DNA of 64,000 bases. It comes from Cordylochernes scorpioides. Lineage: Eukaryota > Arthropoda > Arachnida > Pseudoscorpiones > Chernetidae. The position numbers and the translations under genes are program-made. Under the pieces are notes generated by a model, which had not been told where the DNA came from, did no database searches, and was given only the letters and a program-made list of their open reading frames with translations. Location: contig CP092872.1 in the NCBI GenBank assembly GCA_030710605.1, positions 98,032,874 to 98,096,873 on the forward strand. Reading direction: 5' to 3'. The first letter of the stretch is position 1; the number at the start of each line of letters is the position of its first letter. Of the stretch, positions 34,165-45,863 are shown piece by piece.

Positions 34165-34375
34165 TAATCGAAAATAATATTTCCACGTGAAAAATTAGGG
34201 AAGATCAACTTCAGGATGAGACAACAATTTATTTCAGACAAGAACAAACTATGAGTGATAAACAAAAGATAAGCAAAAGAGGGAAGTGTACAGAATATAG
34301 CAAAATATAAACATAAAAAATAATACTCTGCTAATAAAATAATAAATACTTTGTTACAATATCTCAAATGTATAA
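34165..34375 (+). repeat. dispersed repeat R2, copy 2
   Basis: Near-complete match to 30525-30720, including GATGAGACAACAATTTATTT and TAATAAATACTTTGTTACAA at its right end. Confidence 0.7.
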
Positions 34376-35944
34376 TGGTTAAATATCTAGACTTATCAAA
34401 GATATAGACAATTCAAAATATATTGATTTGTCAGGGATATACAATTCGAGCTTATAAAAAGATTAGGGTTATGACATTGATAATGAAAGACAACAATGGA
34501 AGTGAGTAGAAATGAGCGCCTACGTACCAACCTAGATGTGCTAAACCATAATAAAGCTTCAATTCACAACGTCATCGGAATTTAAATTGGTTTTTTCACT
34601 AGTAAATATTCTAGCATATTACACAGTTTAATGATTCTCATTGGGGAGAGACATTTGGCTTAAGACTCAGCGACTCTGATAATAACAATGAAATTACCTT
34701 TTTACAACATATCTAATTATTGCGCCAAGAGTGAAAGGATTTCCTGAGGACACACGCAATCGAAATGTGAAGTCCTAAGACATGTCCATTTCTGTCGGAC
34801 TGGGAATTTCTCCTCTATTTTCAAACTAAGAAGATTAGAACATTTTAAAAATCAAATATGTGTTTAGCTGTTGTTAGTGTCCATCTAATCGACCTTTGGT
34901 GACTAAATGGACAAATATCCTACACTTTAATCTGTTGATGATCATCACTCACATCTAGTGACTTTCTTGTAGTTTTCTTGACTCCTTCTAGCCAGCTCGT
35001 TGTAGGTTATCCTCTATTTCTTCAAATTTTCCCAACAACTGATACCTTTGTGATAAAAAGTATATAAAGCAAATTATCGAAACATCTTTTAAAAATCCAT
35101 CATTCGACTTATTAACAACTCTGACCAACATCTGGTTTCCAATTCTAATAAAGGAATGAGTTGGGTGAGAAGTCTGGATTAATATTGAATGGAATTAAAC
35201 AAAACCCAGAGTTCGAGAAAAGTTGTCTGAATGTGAAAAGACAAATTGTATTTTCGCCTGTGTTAGCGGTGTAACAATAGTAATCACAAAGTGTTCACAA
35301 AAAACGAGTAAATACACACACACAAAAACCTTTATTAAGACACACAGGTCTTACAGAGGATTCTCCTTGGGGTTACAAGACGGAGAAACTTATGAAAGTG
35401 GGAAATATACAAAGGGGTAAAAATGGAGAAAGATTATATACACATGGTAAATTAAACGAATAAGCATAAAAAAGAAGAAGCATAAAAAATATTATTATTT
35501 GAATGATCCTATGGAAAATAAGAATATGGATTTGGAAGAAAAAAAAATAATAATATTTTTTGGAAATAGGGATGGAAGAAGTGGAGAGCGAAAAGAGGAA
35601 AGAAAACAGGTATTTACATATGGAACATACATATAATGGAACAAGTCAATTTAAGCTCTTCTGCTCACACAGCACAGAAAAAGAGGTAAATATCAATATG
35701 ATTAATAATAAAATATTTCAGTATCTATAACTGAAGGAACAAATTCTGACATCACCCATAGAGAATAAATCATCTGCAATATTTTCAAAGGTTGATACCT
35801 AAAAATAATATCAGTTTAATTTCGAAATATAAAGGCGCATTCTTGTAAATCCACACAGATCATTCAGAAATCACACACAACCTTTCTAATTATGGCCATA
35901 GCCTATCCACCTTCCCATATAGGATTCTTATAAACATAATTTTT
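34376..35944. other. gene-free stretch
   Basis: AT-rich, no supported gene. No family resemblance was seen in the short frames. Confidence 0.4.
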
Positions 35945-36145
35945 ATTTAAAATAATACAAAAATTTCTGGAGATGAGTTTTTCATTTTTATCAATGCAAT
36001 CTCAGGTTTTCGGGCATCTCTGTTCTTCTGCGGGAATTCAAGAACGAATTATTCGTTTTTGTATTCCTGCAGAAGGGCAGAGTTGCCCGAAATCTTGAGA
36101 TTACATTAATAAAAATGATAAGATACATCTCCAAAAACCTGTTGT
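35945..36145. repeat. foldback element
   Basis: Arms of ~75 bp (about 35975-36052 and 36056-36140). GAGATGAGTTTTTCATTTTT and CGGGCATCTCTGTTCTTCTG on the left are answered by CAGAAGGGCAGAGTTGCCCG and AAAATGATAAGATACATCTC on the right. The spacer is only a few bases, so it can form an almost continuous hairpin. Confidence 0.85.
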
Positions 36146-36644
36146 ATTATTTAAACTTATATCCAGGAATTTCTCAAATCCATTACATTGATTGTTAGCA
36201 CGTTTTCTTTGAAGTTTCTTCTAGAAAGAACGAGCTGACACAATTCGATTCAATTGATTTATTTCAAACAACAAAATAGAATTACACTACGATTTAATGC
36301 GATTTAGTTGTATTTATAACACAAAGGAAAACAGAAGAAGAAAAAAAAAACAAAAAGAATGATGATAAGTAACAATAAAATTCTATGAATATGAATTATA
36401 ATTAATTAATAAAATACAATAATAATAATAATAATAAAACTAACATTGATAATGAGAAAATAGCAATTCTAGATAGTATTCAACTAATCCGTCCAGGTTC
36501 TTACATTTATTATTGCGGTTTTACGAAGTTATAAATATTCAGAGACATGAGAACCTATTATCTGTCAAACTCGATAATACATAAAGAATCGTCGAGGGTC
36601 AAGCTTAGAGAAAAAAATACTTTCCAGTTTGGAAGGCGTGCATT
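36146..36644. other. gene-free stretch with (AAT)n microsatellite
   Basis: Contains AATAATAATAATAATAAT at about 36418-36437. The A-rich segment 36230-36345 resembles repeat R1 flanks (TTGATTTATTTCAAACAACA), but this is weak. Confidence 0.4.
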
Positions 36645-37102
36645 CATATACATTCACGAACAAAACTTAAGAAAGTTTTACTTTTTATCATTATGATGCA
36701 TTAAAGCTTATGTTCATAGTTCATCTAAAATACTTATTCAAAGAGTCTAGCATCAGTATCACTATAAAAGGAAGTTCGAAAAAAATGCAATATAACAGCG
36801 GTATGGTAGATTAAACTGGCGAAACCGCTGGGAGGGTTCACCACTGATGAGCCAAGCCCTCCCATTAATTTTTCCATTGCAGTAAGGACAGTAGAAAATG
36901 TTTATTTTAAAAAGAATCATACGCTTCTATAATAGTTTCGGACCTTTTATCATGTATATATATTATTATTATTATCTATTATTTTTTTATGGGAAAACAT
37001 TCGAATTTACATGTATGGAAAACCCGCCTTTATATAAGCAAACGAGGAGTGGTTTATGTTTAAGATATGAAACTCCGTCAAGTTTTGTCCATGAGTTTAT
37101 AT
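36645..37102 (-). mobile_element. family M interrupted by a K insertion
   Basis: The M left terminus (ATTCACGAACAAAACTTAAG, 36651-36670) and right terminus (AAGTTTTGTCCATGAGT, about 37080-37096) are separated by a 250-bp K element inserted in the M body at CCTTTTATCAT. Confidence 0.75.
36692..36941 (+). mobile_element. family K element with 12-bp target duplication
   Basis: Flanked by ACTTTTTATCAT (36680-36691) and ACCTTTTATCAT (36942-36953), one mismatch; this sequence belongs to the M host. The core order is AGCGGTA (36797-36803), TGGTAG, GGC-GAA-ACCGCT (36818-36829), GGGAGGG, CACCA-CTGATGA-GCC (36839-36853), CCCTCCC. The 250-bp length defines a K unit. Target duplication and absence of coding capacity point to a non-autonomous retroposon. 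Confidence 0.75.
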
Positions 37103-37463
37103 AATAAACCAATTCGTCTTAGTTTTATATTTGCATAGTGCGCAAGTCTTTTCTCCTTATATTTAATCAGAAAAAAAAAAGGAAATTGTAATACGGAAAT
37201 TGGCATACGTATAAATGGTACCATTCTCTTGCACAAGAGCGCGCGCGCCCTGTGGAAGACGGAAATTCCCAGGTAGCTATACTAATATCCGATATAGCAT
37301 CCGTGGACAATAAAAAAAGGATTAAAATAAGAGTGTACACGTGCAGCAGGACTTCCTAGATCGCAGGGAGGGAGCGGCGGAAGAGAGGCGTCAAGAGGCC
37401 GGTCCATTGTGAAGAACCGCGGGATAATATTAGCCAAGATGCTGTGACCCACTGGCGAAGCGC

Positions 37464-37470
37464 TATATAA
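37464..37470 (+). promoter_or_regulatory. TATA box of the cuticle gene
   Basis: TATATAA in the context CGCTATATAAGCTGGCGG, 44 bp before the ATG. Transcription would be expected ~30 bp downstream, near 37491-37500, giving a very short 5' UTR. The surrounding 37330-37500 is GC-richer than the flanks. Confidence 0.75.
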
Positions 37471-37507
37471 GCTGGCGGCGGTAAGGCACGGCACCACAGC
37501 CAGCAAC

Positions 37508-40500
37508 ATGTTCAAGGTAGGGGACGGTGCTCCTGCCAGCTGCTCTCTGCTCACTGTACGTGGTCGCTCAGCTCGCCCTCGTCGCTTCCCTCGCCTCCCT
37601 CGCCCTTGCCGTGCCCTATGGCTACGGAGGGGACTACGGCGCCGCCGCCCATGACGAGGTTTACGTGAGTACGACCTTACTTCTCCCCCAGCTACATTCC
37701 TGATCTGTACATTCTCATCGGTGGAATGCATTCACCTTTCTCTTCAGAAAATCATACACTTTGGCTAGTAGCTCGTAAAGCAATATTCTCTCTCTCTTTT
37801 CTCTTCAGATAAATTTCTCTTCTTTATTATCTCCACTCAATCATATTAGGGTATCAAGTCTGTAGACTCTACAGTGTAGAGCATGAGACTTGTGATGTCT
37901 GCTGGGAATGAGTAGAGCTTATAATAGATAATGCTTCTCTTCAATAAGCCAAACTTCTCTTAAACGCTCTCTCTTCTATAGAATTGTCCACTCCAGGTAT
38001 CAATGATTTATTTTTCGAATTCCAATTGGCATTTAAGAATGAAAATACGAAGCACGCATTTGATAGCTAAATGATATTCTTTCTCGATATCTTTGAAAGA
38101 AAAGAAAAAGTTAAATGGAATACAAAGAAAAAGCAATTTTCTTATTTCTCCTTGATAAGTTTTCTGTTTGCTGTCATGAGATCGAGTCTTCTTAATCTTA
38201 GATTTTTCTCTTTTTGTGATCATCTTGCAGCAAATACCAGATCTTTCCACTCTAAGTTCGTCTGAATTGGATACATATAGCATTAGCTTATTTATAAGAA
38301 TTTTTTCTCAATAAATCAATAGCGTTTTTGTTTATTTTCTTTTCCATCTACTCTAGATATTATCTAGATATCTTTTCTCTGTTTCTTATCGTTGAATACA
38401 AATTCCGAAATACTTTTAACAGAACTTCGATAATACCTTTCTGAAGCCATCTCTGGGATTAACTGGGCGCAGGAAGAACTAACATTTTACTTCAAAAGCC
38501 CGTTTAAACCTATTCCAGCAAGATTTTGATAATACCAGGATAGTATGAGTGTGTGTAGTAACATTTTATAACTTTCAAAAATATATTTAGTATTAATCCG
38601 ACATTAGATGTTTGGTTGTTATATTCATTAAACATATTCTCTGTCTGAAATATGGACACTCATTCACTTTACATTCTGGTTTCTCATATACTTGACTTAC
38701 CGCAGATACCTTGACAGCTGTAATTTTGAGGATAAGAAAAACTATTTTAAAAATCTCTATTTGAATACTAGAACATGTGTTCTTCAATATAAATTTTAAA
38801 AAATAACAAAAATCGTTTTCTTCCAAAATTTATTTGAACTTTTTCAATTTACTAAATGCTTATTTTTTCTTTCAAATTTAAGAATTGTATGACCAATTAA
38901 ACGCTAAAGATTGATATTTTCACTCTTTTAAGAGCACATGTAATTAAAAAGCAAATATTTTATGAGAATTTTCATCAAATTAAGATAATAGTCGTTAAAT
39001 TTTCATTTTATAACCAACAACATGCGCCTCTCGGAAACCCCATGTTGAAAGTTTCCTACTTCTTCAGCCTATATAAAAACATAATTTTAATATCAGTAAA
39101 ACCAGCTACAATTTACTTTATTAGCATTTTCACATCCTGAAATATACTTAATAATAAAATATAGTTCTATAATTGAAATTTATTCGTCTTCACTAAACAC
39201 AAGGCTATTTGAAAGTTGGCAAGAAAATTGAGGTCTTCCCCTATTGACTTAGTGTTCCCATTCAGACCTGATAATCTATTTCATTAAAAGCAAAAAACCT
39301 TTCCTTTATATGCAAATATAAAGAGGGCGCTTATCTATTAACATCACAAAGTAAACAAGCTCACACACGTGCGTAACTATAATTAATCCTCTAAACTATT
39401 AAAAAGTAATTAGTATCTATCTTGTTACATAGATAATAGTTAATGATAACTTCTTGTTATTGGTTAATCGACCTGTTGACAAATCGGTCGTAGTTTGGAT
39501 TGACGTCCTCCCAGGGCATATCGTGAAAATTGTTGTTTTACCTTTTTACATACTGTGTTTACATATATTTGCATATTTACTGATAATATATGTGTTTTTG
39601 GAGAGCCTTTGGCTAGGAAAAATGCATTTGAAAACCTATCGTAAAATATCAATTAAAAAGCCATTAATATCCCTTTTTTATCTGCTAGATTTTAAATGAA
39701 AATAATTTTTATAAATTTAATATATTTTCTATTTGCTCAATATTTTTTTAAAAATCTAATACATTATGCTACAAAAATTATTTTTTCCCATATATCCGAA
39801 TATATTTTTTAAATTTAGTTTTATAGAATTATACGTAGAATTGTGCGAATATTTCAATATTTCATACTGAAATAAAAGGAGCAGATCATTTATTAACTTG
39901 AGTGTTATGCAAATATAAGCTTTCGACCTTTTAAAATCTAAGCTACATATTAGCTTTTAGATCAGTTTTCAGCCCATTTCCTTAATGCTCCGCAATTCTC
40001 TAATAGTCCATCTTTCGTAAAAGTATTCAGAACTTAATATATATAAAAGAAAACAATATATCGTTCACAATCCTCAAATATTTCTTTAGTTTTTAGGACA
40101 ATTTTTCGATATCAGCAATGATTATAAACTTTAAATTCTTAAAAGAAAATCAAGCGTAAAAGCAATGGTTGAGAGAGTGCCAATATAAAATAAATCTTAT
40201 ATATGAGTGATAAAGATTTATTTCAGCAAAATCTAATGTTCAAGTGTAAAACAACATTTTTGAACGTTTAATTCTTCAATCCATTTTGGATAACCATCTT
40301 GAATGTAAATTCAAAAAATGATTCTCAAATATCTTATATTTCAGAGAGAGATGCGATTTAGATCTGAAAATAATTCCTTCTTTTCAAAATGTAAAATCTA
40401 TCATGTCTCAACCTCAGAAATATTCCCACCATAGTCACATAGAGATATAAATATACACATACAAATAAGATCACTGAAATAACCAAAACCCATTTTTCAA

Positions 40501-43186
40501 CCTTATAGCTTTTGATCCTACCGGATATTTTGTAAATGGAGCTGATCTAGCGAGTATCATAAGCTTTCAGGAAGAAACGAAAACGTATATATTAAAAATA
40601 TATTTTTTTAATATTATAAAAAACAAATATAGCTACACAAAACTATCCAATTTTTACTGATTTATAACATTTTTTATAATTCTTATATTTTGTCATCCTT
40701 CCGACCAAATTAATTAGATGGTGTTCTTTAAGACAGTTGAGAACTTTCTTAAGTTCCTTATACAGATTGTACTTGCCCATACTATGACATGTTCATACCA
40801 ATATATTCAGTATAGATTGGGGAGTGACACCTCTTCAACTACATATTTTCTGCATTTATGAACATTATTTGGTGCTACTTTATAGATAAATGGAATAGAT
40901 TGTGTCTATTATTAAGCTTATGTCCATAGTTTTCTTGAAAACCATTTCTGAGATTCCATCTTTCTGTGCTGCGTATATAAGCAGAATCGTCCAATACAGT
41001 ATTAGAGCTCTTAGAAGCGGTCTGGTGGATTAAATAGGCGAAACCGCTGGGAGGGTTCTCCACTGATGAGCCAAGCCCTCCCAATATGTTTTTTTCATCG
41101 CAGTAAGGATAGTAGAAGTTTGTATTATGTATAAAAAGAAACATTCGTGCTTTCAAATCCTTTCATTTTATAATTATTTTATATAAGATTCAGTTTAGCA
41201 CCTGCCATCTTCTAGAAACATCTAAATAGTAGGTTTTGGATAAATTCGGTGATTAAATAAACTAAATCATCGTTTTCCTCCTCAAATCCTGACCATCCAG
41301 TGTGGCTAAGGTAGATAGTGATATGCAAATAGTCACCGCATTATTTACAATTAAAAATCTGTCATGTTTTGTCAACAAAGGAAGCAAATTTATTCTCTTT
41401 AGATGACCAAGGTTACATTTTTAGAGAGCCGATTTAGAAAACAAAATGGTGTATTCAGAAATCTGAAGGATTTATCTGCAAGATCCATTCGCCCTCAATG
41501 AGTTCCATGTCGTTACACAAATATCTTATTTAGAGCCGCAAAGTTCGTTTCGAAAAATCATAAAAGAGAATTTTATCTTCTTTCTTAAAACAAATACTAC
41601 CATTAGTGGTATACTCCTCTTTGCTCTAATTCTCCTTTTCATGTCCAACGTTAGTTATCTGTACATTTAATAAGTTCAGCCATTTCCATAAAGATAGACT
41701 TCTGTCTAACAGGTCTTTTGCTATTTAGAATTGATCCAATGACTTGAGTATTAGGGCTCTTATTTCTTTTATGACATCCTTTAAATAGTAAATTCTTAAT
41801 CGCAACTGATTTAGTTTTAAAAAATCTTCACACAAAAAATGAATATAAGCCTCATGCAAGGTAAATAATATAAATAATTGTGATATCATGAATGGTAAGC
41901 CACATAACCAAAATTAATACAACCAGCCAAGATATGAACAGAATGAAGAAAACGTTGCCATTGTCTCTACAGAATTACTTTCAACCCACTCAAAGAAAGA
42001 AGAACAATCATATATTTGCTATAAAAGATTTTTTCATGATTATTGTTATCATAAACTATATCCGTTATAAACAAAACCTAAATAATATCTTTCTGTCCTA
42101 AAAGGTAACAAGATGTTGGCATCATTTTTCTTGAATGAGTTTAAATGAGCGATTGAAATATATTTGAATTCTGTGATTTATTGCCATCCATCCAATAGGC
42201 GCTAGCATCTACCTCACGGCAGGATCTGGAGCGAGCAACAGTTGGATAAATGAGTGCAAATTAAAAACCATCTTATATACATATTGGAGCAGACGGTTTC
42301 GACAGAATTTCAAATGTGGCGGCACTGCCGGGTGGGAAAATGGGGGCGTTGAACATCCGGGTTTACACCGCTGCTGGCTGATCCAATGTGTTGTGTACAT
42401 ATTTATATTTATATTTATAATTTACAAATTGTCCCCCATTTTTGTCTGGGGTTGTTGAACTTCAAATTTCCATAATATGAATTCGTTTATAGTCTGGATT
42501 ATTCTCATCTAGTGATCTAGGAAATTCTGGATAATGATGCATTAGTGAAATCTTCTTCTTCACCTCACCGTTTCTTTTGACATCAAGCTGAGCAAGATTA
42601 TTGTTTGCCATCACTGTTCTACTGAAATCGTTTACTGATATCGATTGGGTTAAGGCATTAGTGAACCAACTCCTATTTTTAAAAGGCATCAAATTAGGAA
42701 AATGACATTATATAAGATGATGAGGGTAAATATTCCATAATTGGTTTTCAGACAGATTTTCTGAAGTTGAGATTCTGATTTCTTCTAGTCAATATTTATG
42801 TAATTTGAGGTATTCTGTGGTGACTTTTCCCACCTGTCAACCCCCGTGCGGTGCGGCAGTACCCTCCCCAGCCCTACAGCTTCGGCTACGACGTGAAGGA
42901 CGACTACGGTGGAGAGCAGTTCCGCAAGGAGGACAGCGACGGCCACCACGGCGTGCGCGGCTCCTACGGCTACCGTGATCCCTACGGCATCTACCGTGAG
43001 GTCGAGTACGTCGCTGACGAGCACGGTTTCCGCGCTAACGTGAAGACCAACGAGCCCGGCACCGCCAACCAGGACCCCGCTGCTGTCACCGTTCACTCGA
43101 ACGCCCCCGCTCACGGCTACGCTGATGCCGGCTACGGAGCTGGTCACGGTGCTGGTTACGGTGCTGGTTACGGCGGACACTACTAA
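37508..43186 (+). CDS. Rebers-Riddiford cuticle protein (three coding exons)
   Basis: Secreted structural protein of the exoskeleton; the R&R domain binds chitin. The proposed join is 37508-37516, 37572-37664 and 42860-43186 (142 residues). Exon 1 is only ATG-TTC-AAG. A 55-bp intron (GTAGGG ... GCTCAG) follows. Exon 2 gives the rest of a signal peptide (MFK|LALVASLASLALA, cleavage before VPYGYGG). Intron 2 is GTGAGT ... GCGGCAG, 5.2 kb. Exon 3 carries the chitin-binding core: PYSFGYDVKDDYG, GSYGYRDPYGIYREVEYV, ADEHGFRANVKTNEPG, then a Gly/Tyr-rich tail. All junctions are phase 0. An early intron interrupting the signal peptide is usual for arthropod cuticle genes; so short a one is not. Unspliced, the ATG frame would stop within ~49 codons. 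The KTNEPG core is arachnid-like (inference). No sister cuticle genes are in the window. Confidence 0.88.
40910..41165 (+). mobile_element. family K element, best-preserved core
   Basis: Within the intron. The core reads AGCGGTC (41016-41022), TGGTGG (41023-41028), GGC-GAA-ACCGCT (41037-41048), GGGAGGG (41049-41055), CCA-CTGATGA-GCC (41060-41072), CCCTCCC (41076-41082). The upstream part (GTATATAAGCAGAATCGTCC) matches 48155-48260 and may include a TATA-like motif. The tail reads TCGCAGTAAGGATAGTAGAA. Confidence 0.8.
42190..42385 (-). other. promoter/LTR-like segment
   Basis: On the minus strand a GC-richer block is followed by a TATA box (TGTATATAAGATGG, about 42270-42283) and, ~90 bp on, a poly(A)-signal-like GGCAATAAATCAC (about 42175-42187). 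This is the arrangement of a short LTR, but no second copy or termini were found here. Confidence 0.25.
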
Positions 43187-44865
43187 ACTGCCATCGGTAA
43201 AGACACTCCCTATACTTATGGACAGTGTATTTATGGATCTAAATTCCACTTACAAATAGTACACCTAGATCAAATGGGTTATAGTATTGAATACTACATA
43301 AATGCCATCAGTGAGGACTATTACTACTTGTAGAACAGTGTACTGATGGATATAAATACCACTTACACATAGTACACATAAATAAAGTGGGTGATAGTAT
43401 TGAATACTACTAAACCGCTATCGGTGAGGACACTCCCTACTTATAGACAGTTTACTGATGGGTCTAAATACCACTTACGCATAGAACAAACGGGTTATAG
43501 TATTGAATACTACTAAATTACCATCGGTGAGGACACTCCCTACTTATGTAACAGTGTATTGATGGATCTAAACACCACTTACACATAGAGCAAGTGGGTT
43601 GTAGTATTGAATACTACTAAGCCGCCATGGGGGAGGACACTCCCTACTTATGTAACAGTGTACTTATGGGTCTAAATACCACTTACGCATAGAACAAATG
43701 GATTATAGTATTGAATACTACTAAACTACCATCGGTGAGGACACTCCCTACTTATGTAACAGTGTATTGATGGATCTAAACACCACTTACACATAGAGCA
43801 AGTGGGTTGTAGTATTGAATACTACTAAGCCGCCATGGGGGAGGACACTCCCTACTTATGTAACAGTGTACTTATGGGTCTAAATACCACTTACGCATAG
43901 AACAAATGGATTATAGTATTGAATACTACTAAACTACCATCGGTGAGGACACTCCCTACTTATGTAACAGTGTATTGATGGATCTAAACACCACTTACAC
44001 ATAGAGCAAGTGGGTTGTAGTATTGAATACTACTAAGCCGCCATGGGGGAGGACACTCCCTACTTATGTAACAGTGTACTTATGGGTCTAAATACCACTT
44101 ACGCATAGAACAAATGGATTATAGTATTGAATACTACTAAACTACCATCGGTGAGGACACTCCCTACTTATGTAACAGTGTATTGATGGATCTAAACACC
44201 ACTTACACATAGAGCAAGTGGGTTGTAGTATTGAATACTACTAAGCCGCCATGGGGGAGGACACTCCCTACTTATGTAACAGTGTACTTATGGGTCTAAA
44301 TACCACTTACGCATAGAACAAATGGATTATAGTATTGAATACTACTAAACTACCATCGGTGAGGACACTCCCTACTTATGTAACAGTGTATTGATGGATC
44401 TAAACACCACTTACACATAGAGCAAGTGGGTTGTAGTATTGAATACTACTAAGCCGCCATGGGGGAGGACACTCCCTACTTATGTAACAGTGTACTTATG
44501 GGTCTAAATACCACTTACGCATAGAACAAATGGATTATAGTATTGAATACTACTAAACTACCATCGGTGAGGACACTCCCTACTTATGTAACAGTGTATT
44601 GATGGATCTAAACACCACTTACACATAGAGCTAGTGGGTTGTAGTATTGAATACTACTAAACTGCCATGGGGGTGGACACTCCCTACTTATGTAACAGTA
44701 TATTTATGGGTCTAAACACCACTTACACATAGAGCTAGTGGGTTGTAGTATTGAATACTACTAAACTGCCATGGGGGTGGACACTCCCTACTTATGTAAC
44801 AGTATATTTATGGGTCTAAATACCACTTACACATAGAGCAAACGGATTATAGTATTGAATAGAAA
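43187..44865 (+). repeat. tandem array derived from the cuticle 3' UTR
   Basis: About 16 units of ~104 bp. Each unit begins TACTAA(A/G)C(T/C)GCCAT, the same bases as the stop codon and first UTR bases of the cuticle gene (43181-43195). It then reads GGACACTCCCTACTTATG ... CACTTAC(A/G)CATAG ... GTAGTATTGAATACTAC. From 43621 two subtypes alternate to make an exact 208-bp higher-order unit (starts 43621, 43829, 44037, 44245, 44453). The gene-proximal copies are the most diverged. Confidence 0.95.
43381..43386 (+). terminator. candidate poly(A) signal, cuticle gene
   Basis: AATAAA 195 bp after the stop codon, in the second, diverged 3' UTR-like unit. Another AATAAA (44864-44869) lies just beyond the whole array, so the 3' UTR could be ~0.2 kb or ~1.7 kb. 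Confidence 0.45.
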
Positions 44866-45799
44866 TAAATTTGAAAATAAGAGTAACTAGGCTAATGTTT
44901 GAGATTCTCATTTCAAACTCAAAGAGTGTTTTCCAAGCTAAGTTAATTATTGACAATGTTTCGTGGTGGTACGCTTTATATATCTTGTTTCTTGCGTAAC
45001 CCTGCATCCAGGTCAGTATAAGCAATTACTTGCATATTTGCATATAAACATATATACATATTGTACATATATAGACAAATCTAACGCAATGTGTGTTCCA
45101 GATCTTATCTTCTTCAAGGCCATCTGTTGTTATTATATGTTTATTGTTAATAAATTATTATTTATTTAGTTGTACTCAGGTTTGCCAACGAACTTGGGAT
45201 GTGGTTCGTTATTTCTTGTACGTCTCAGTACGGAAAATAAAATCTATTTTTGTATTACTTGCTCCCTTTGTCTTATCCCACACTCTCACATGTCGAATGG
45301 GTGAAATACTGCACAATGCCTTCAGAACACCAAATATTGACCTTCTAGGAAATTACCTAAATCCCGCTATATATCCTCGGCCCATTGTTTCACTAAATGC
45401 TTTTTCCTTCTCTTTGATCAGGCCATTGTTAGCTTGTGGAATCTGAGAACATGTCGAGAAAATTTAGAATTTCTTCAGGTTTTCATGGAAAGTTGTATCG
45501 ATAATAGAACCTTAGTCATATCAACCTAACTAGGTAAATATTTGGTGAGGGATTCATCCCTGTCTAACTAAACTTTTTCATTGATAAAATCGTGGAGTTC
45601 TTGATTCAATGCATTGATAACCTATCATATTTTATAACAAACATTCTGGAAGTTCCTCCGTGCTACTATAGGATCTACCAATATAAATAGATCACGTCTA
45701 CATGGGTAATAATGTCCTGTAGACACACTTATGATAGATTATTGGAATATTGACCTTTTCGAACATTGCCTGTCCTGACAGCAATTAAGCATGAATTGT
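44866..45799. other. gene-free stretch
   Basis: No supported gene. The plus-strand frames at 44963-45169 and 45093-45446 overlap in different frames and lack motifs. Confidence 0.4.
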
Positions 45800-45863
45800 T
45801 TCCTTATTGCGAGAAAAAAATATTGGGAGGGTTTGGCTTATTAGTGGTGAACTCTCCCAACAG
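45800..45863 (-). repeat. family K fragment ending the Copia gag
   Basis: The reverse strand reads TTGGGAGAGTTCACCACTAA then TAAGCCAAACCCTCCCAATA. It joins gag sequence directly at about 45861, so this K copy either inserted there or marks a deletion breakpoint. Confidence 0.65.

Larger units (their letters stand above)
37665..42859 (+). other. second intron of the cuticle gene
   Basis: 5.2 kb, AT-rich, with no coding signal. It hosts one K element (40910-41165) and a promoter/LTR-like stretch on the other strand (42190-42385). The rest shows nothing recognisable. Confidence 0.75.

Noticed and set aside
37282-37731. 149-codon minus-strand frame over the cuticle promoter and first exons
   Set aside because: Arginine/proline-rich composition comes from GC-rich DNA opposite a well-supported gene.
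41016-41072. Family K as an ordinary (circularly permuted) hammerhead
   Set aside because: The strand order 1-3-2 cannot be turned into 1-2-3 by circular permutation or tandem copies. Only a pseudoknotted or trans arrangement would work, and it is reported as such.
42785-43249. 154-codon minus-strand frame over the cuticle exon
   Set aside because: It is the antisense shadow of a GC-rich coding exon, with valine-rich composition mirroring codon bias.
45093-45446. 117-codon plus-strand frame as a gene
   Set aside because: No recognisable domain or splice context, and it is overlapped by another frame; composition is similar to the flanks.
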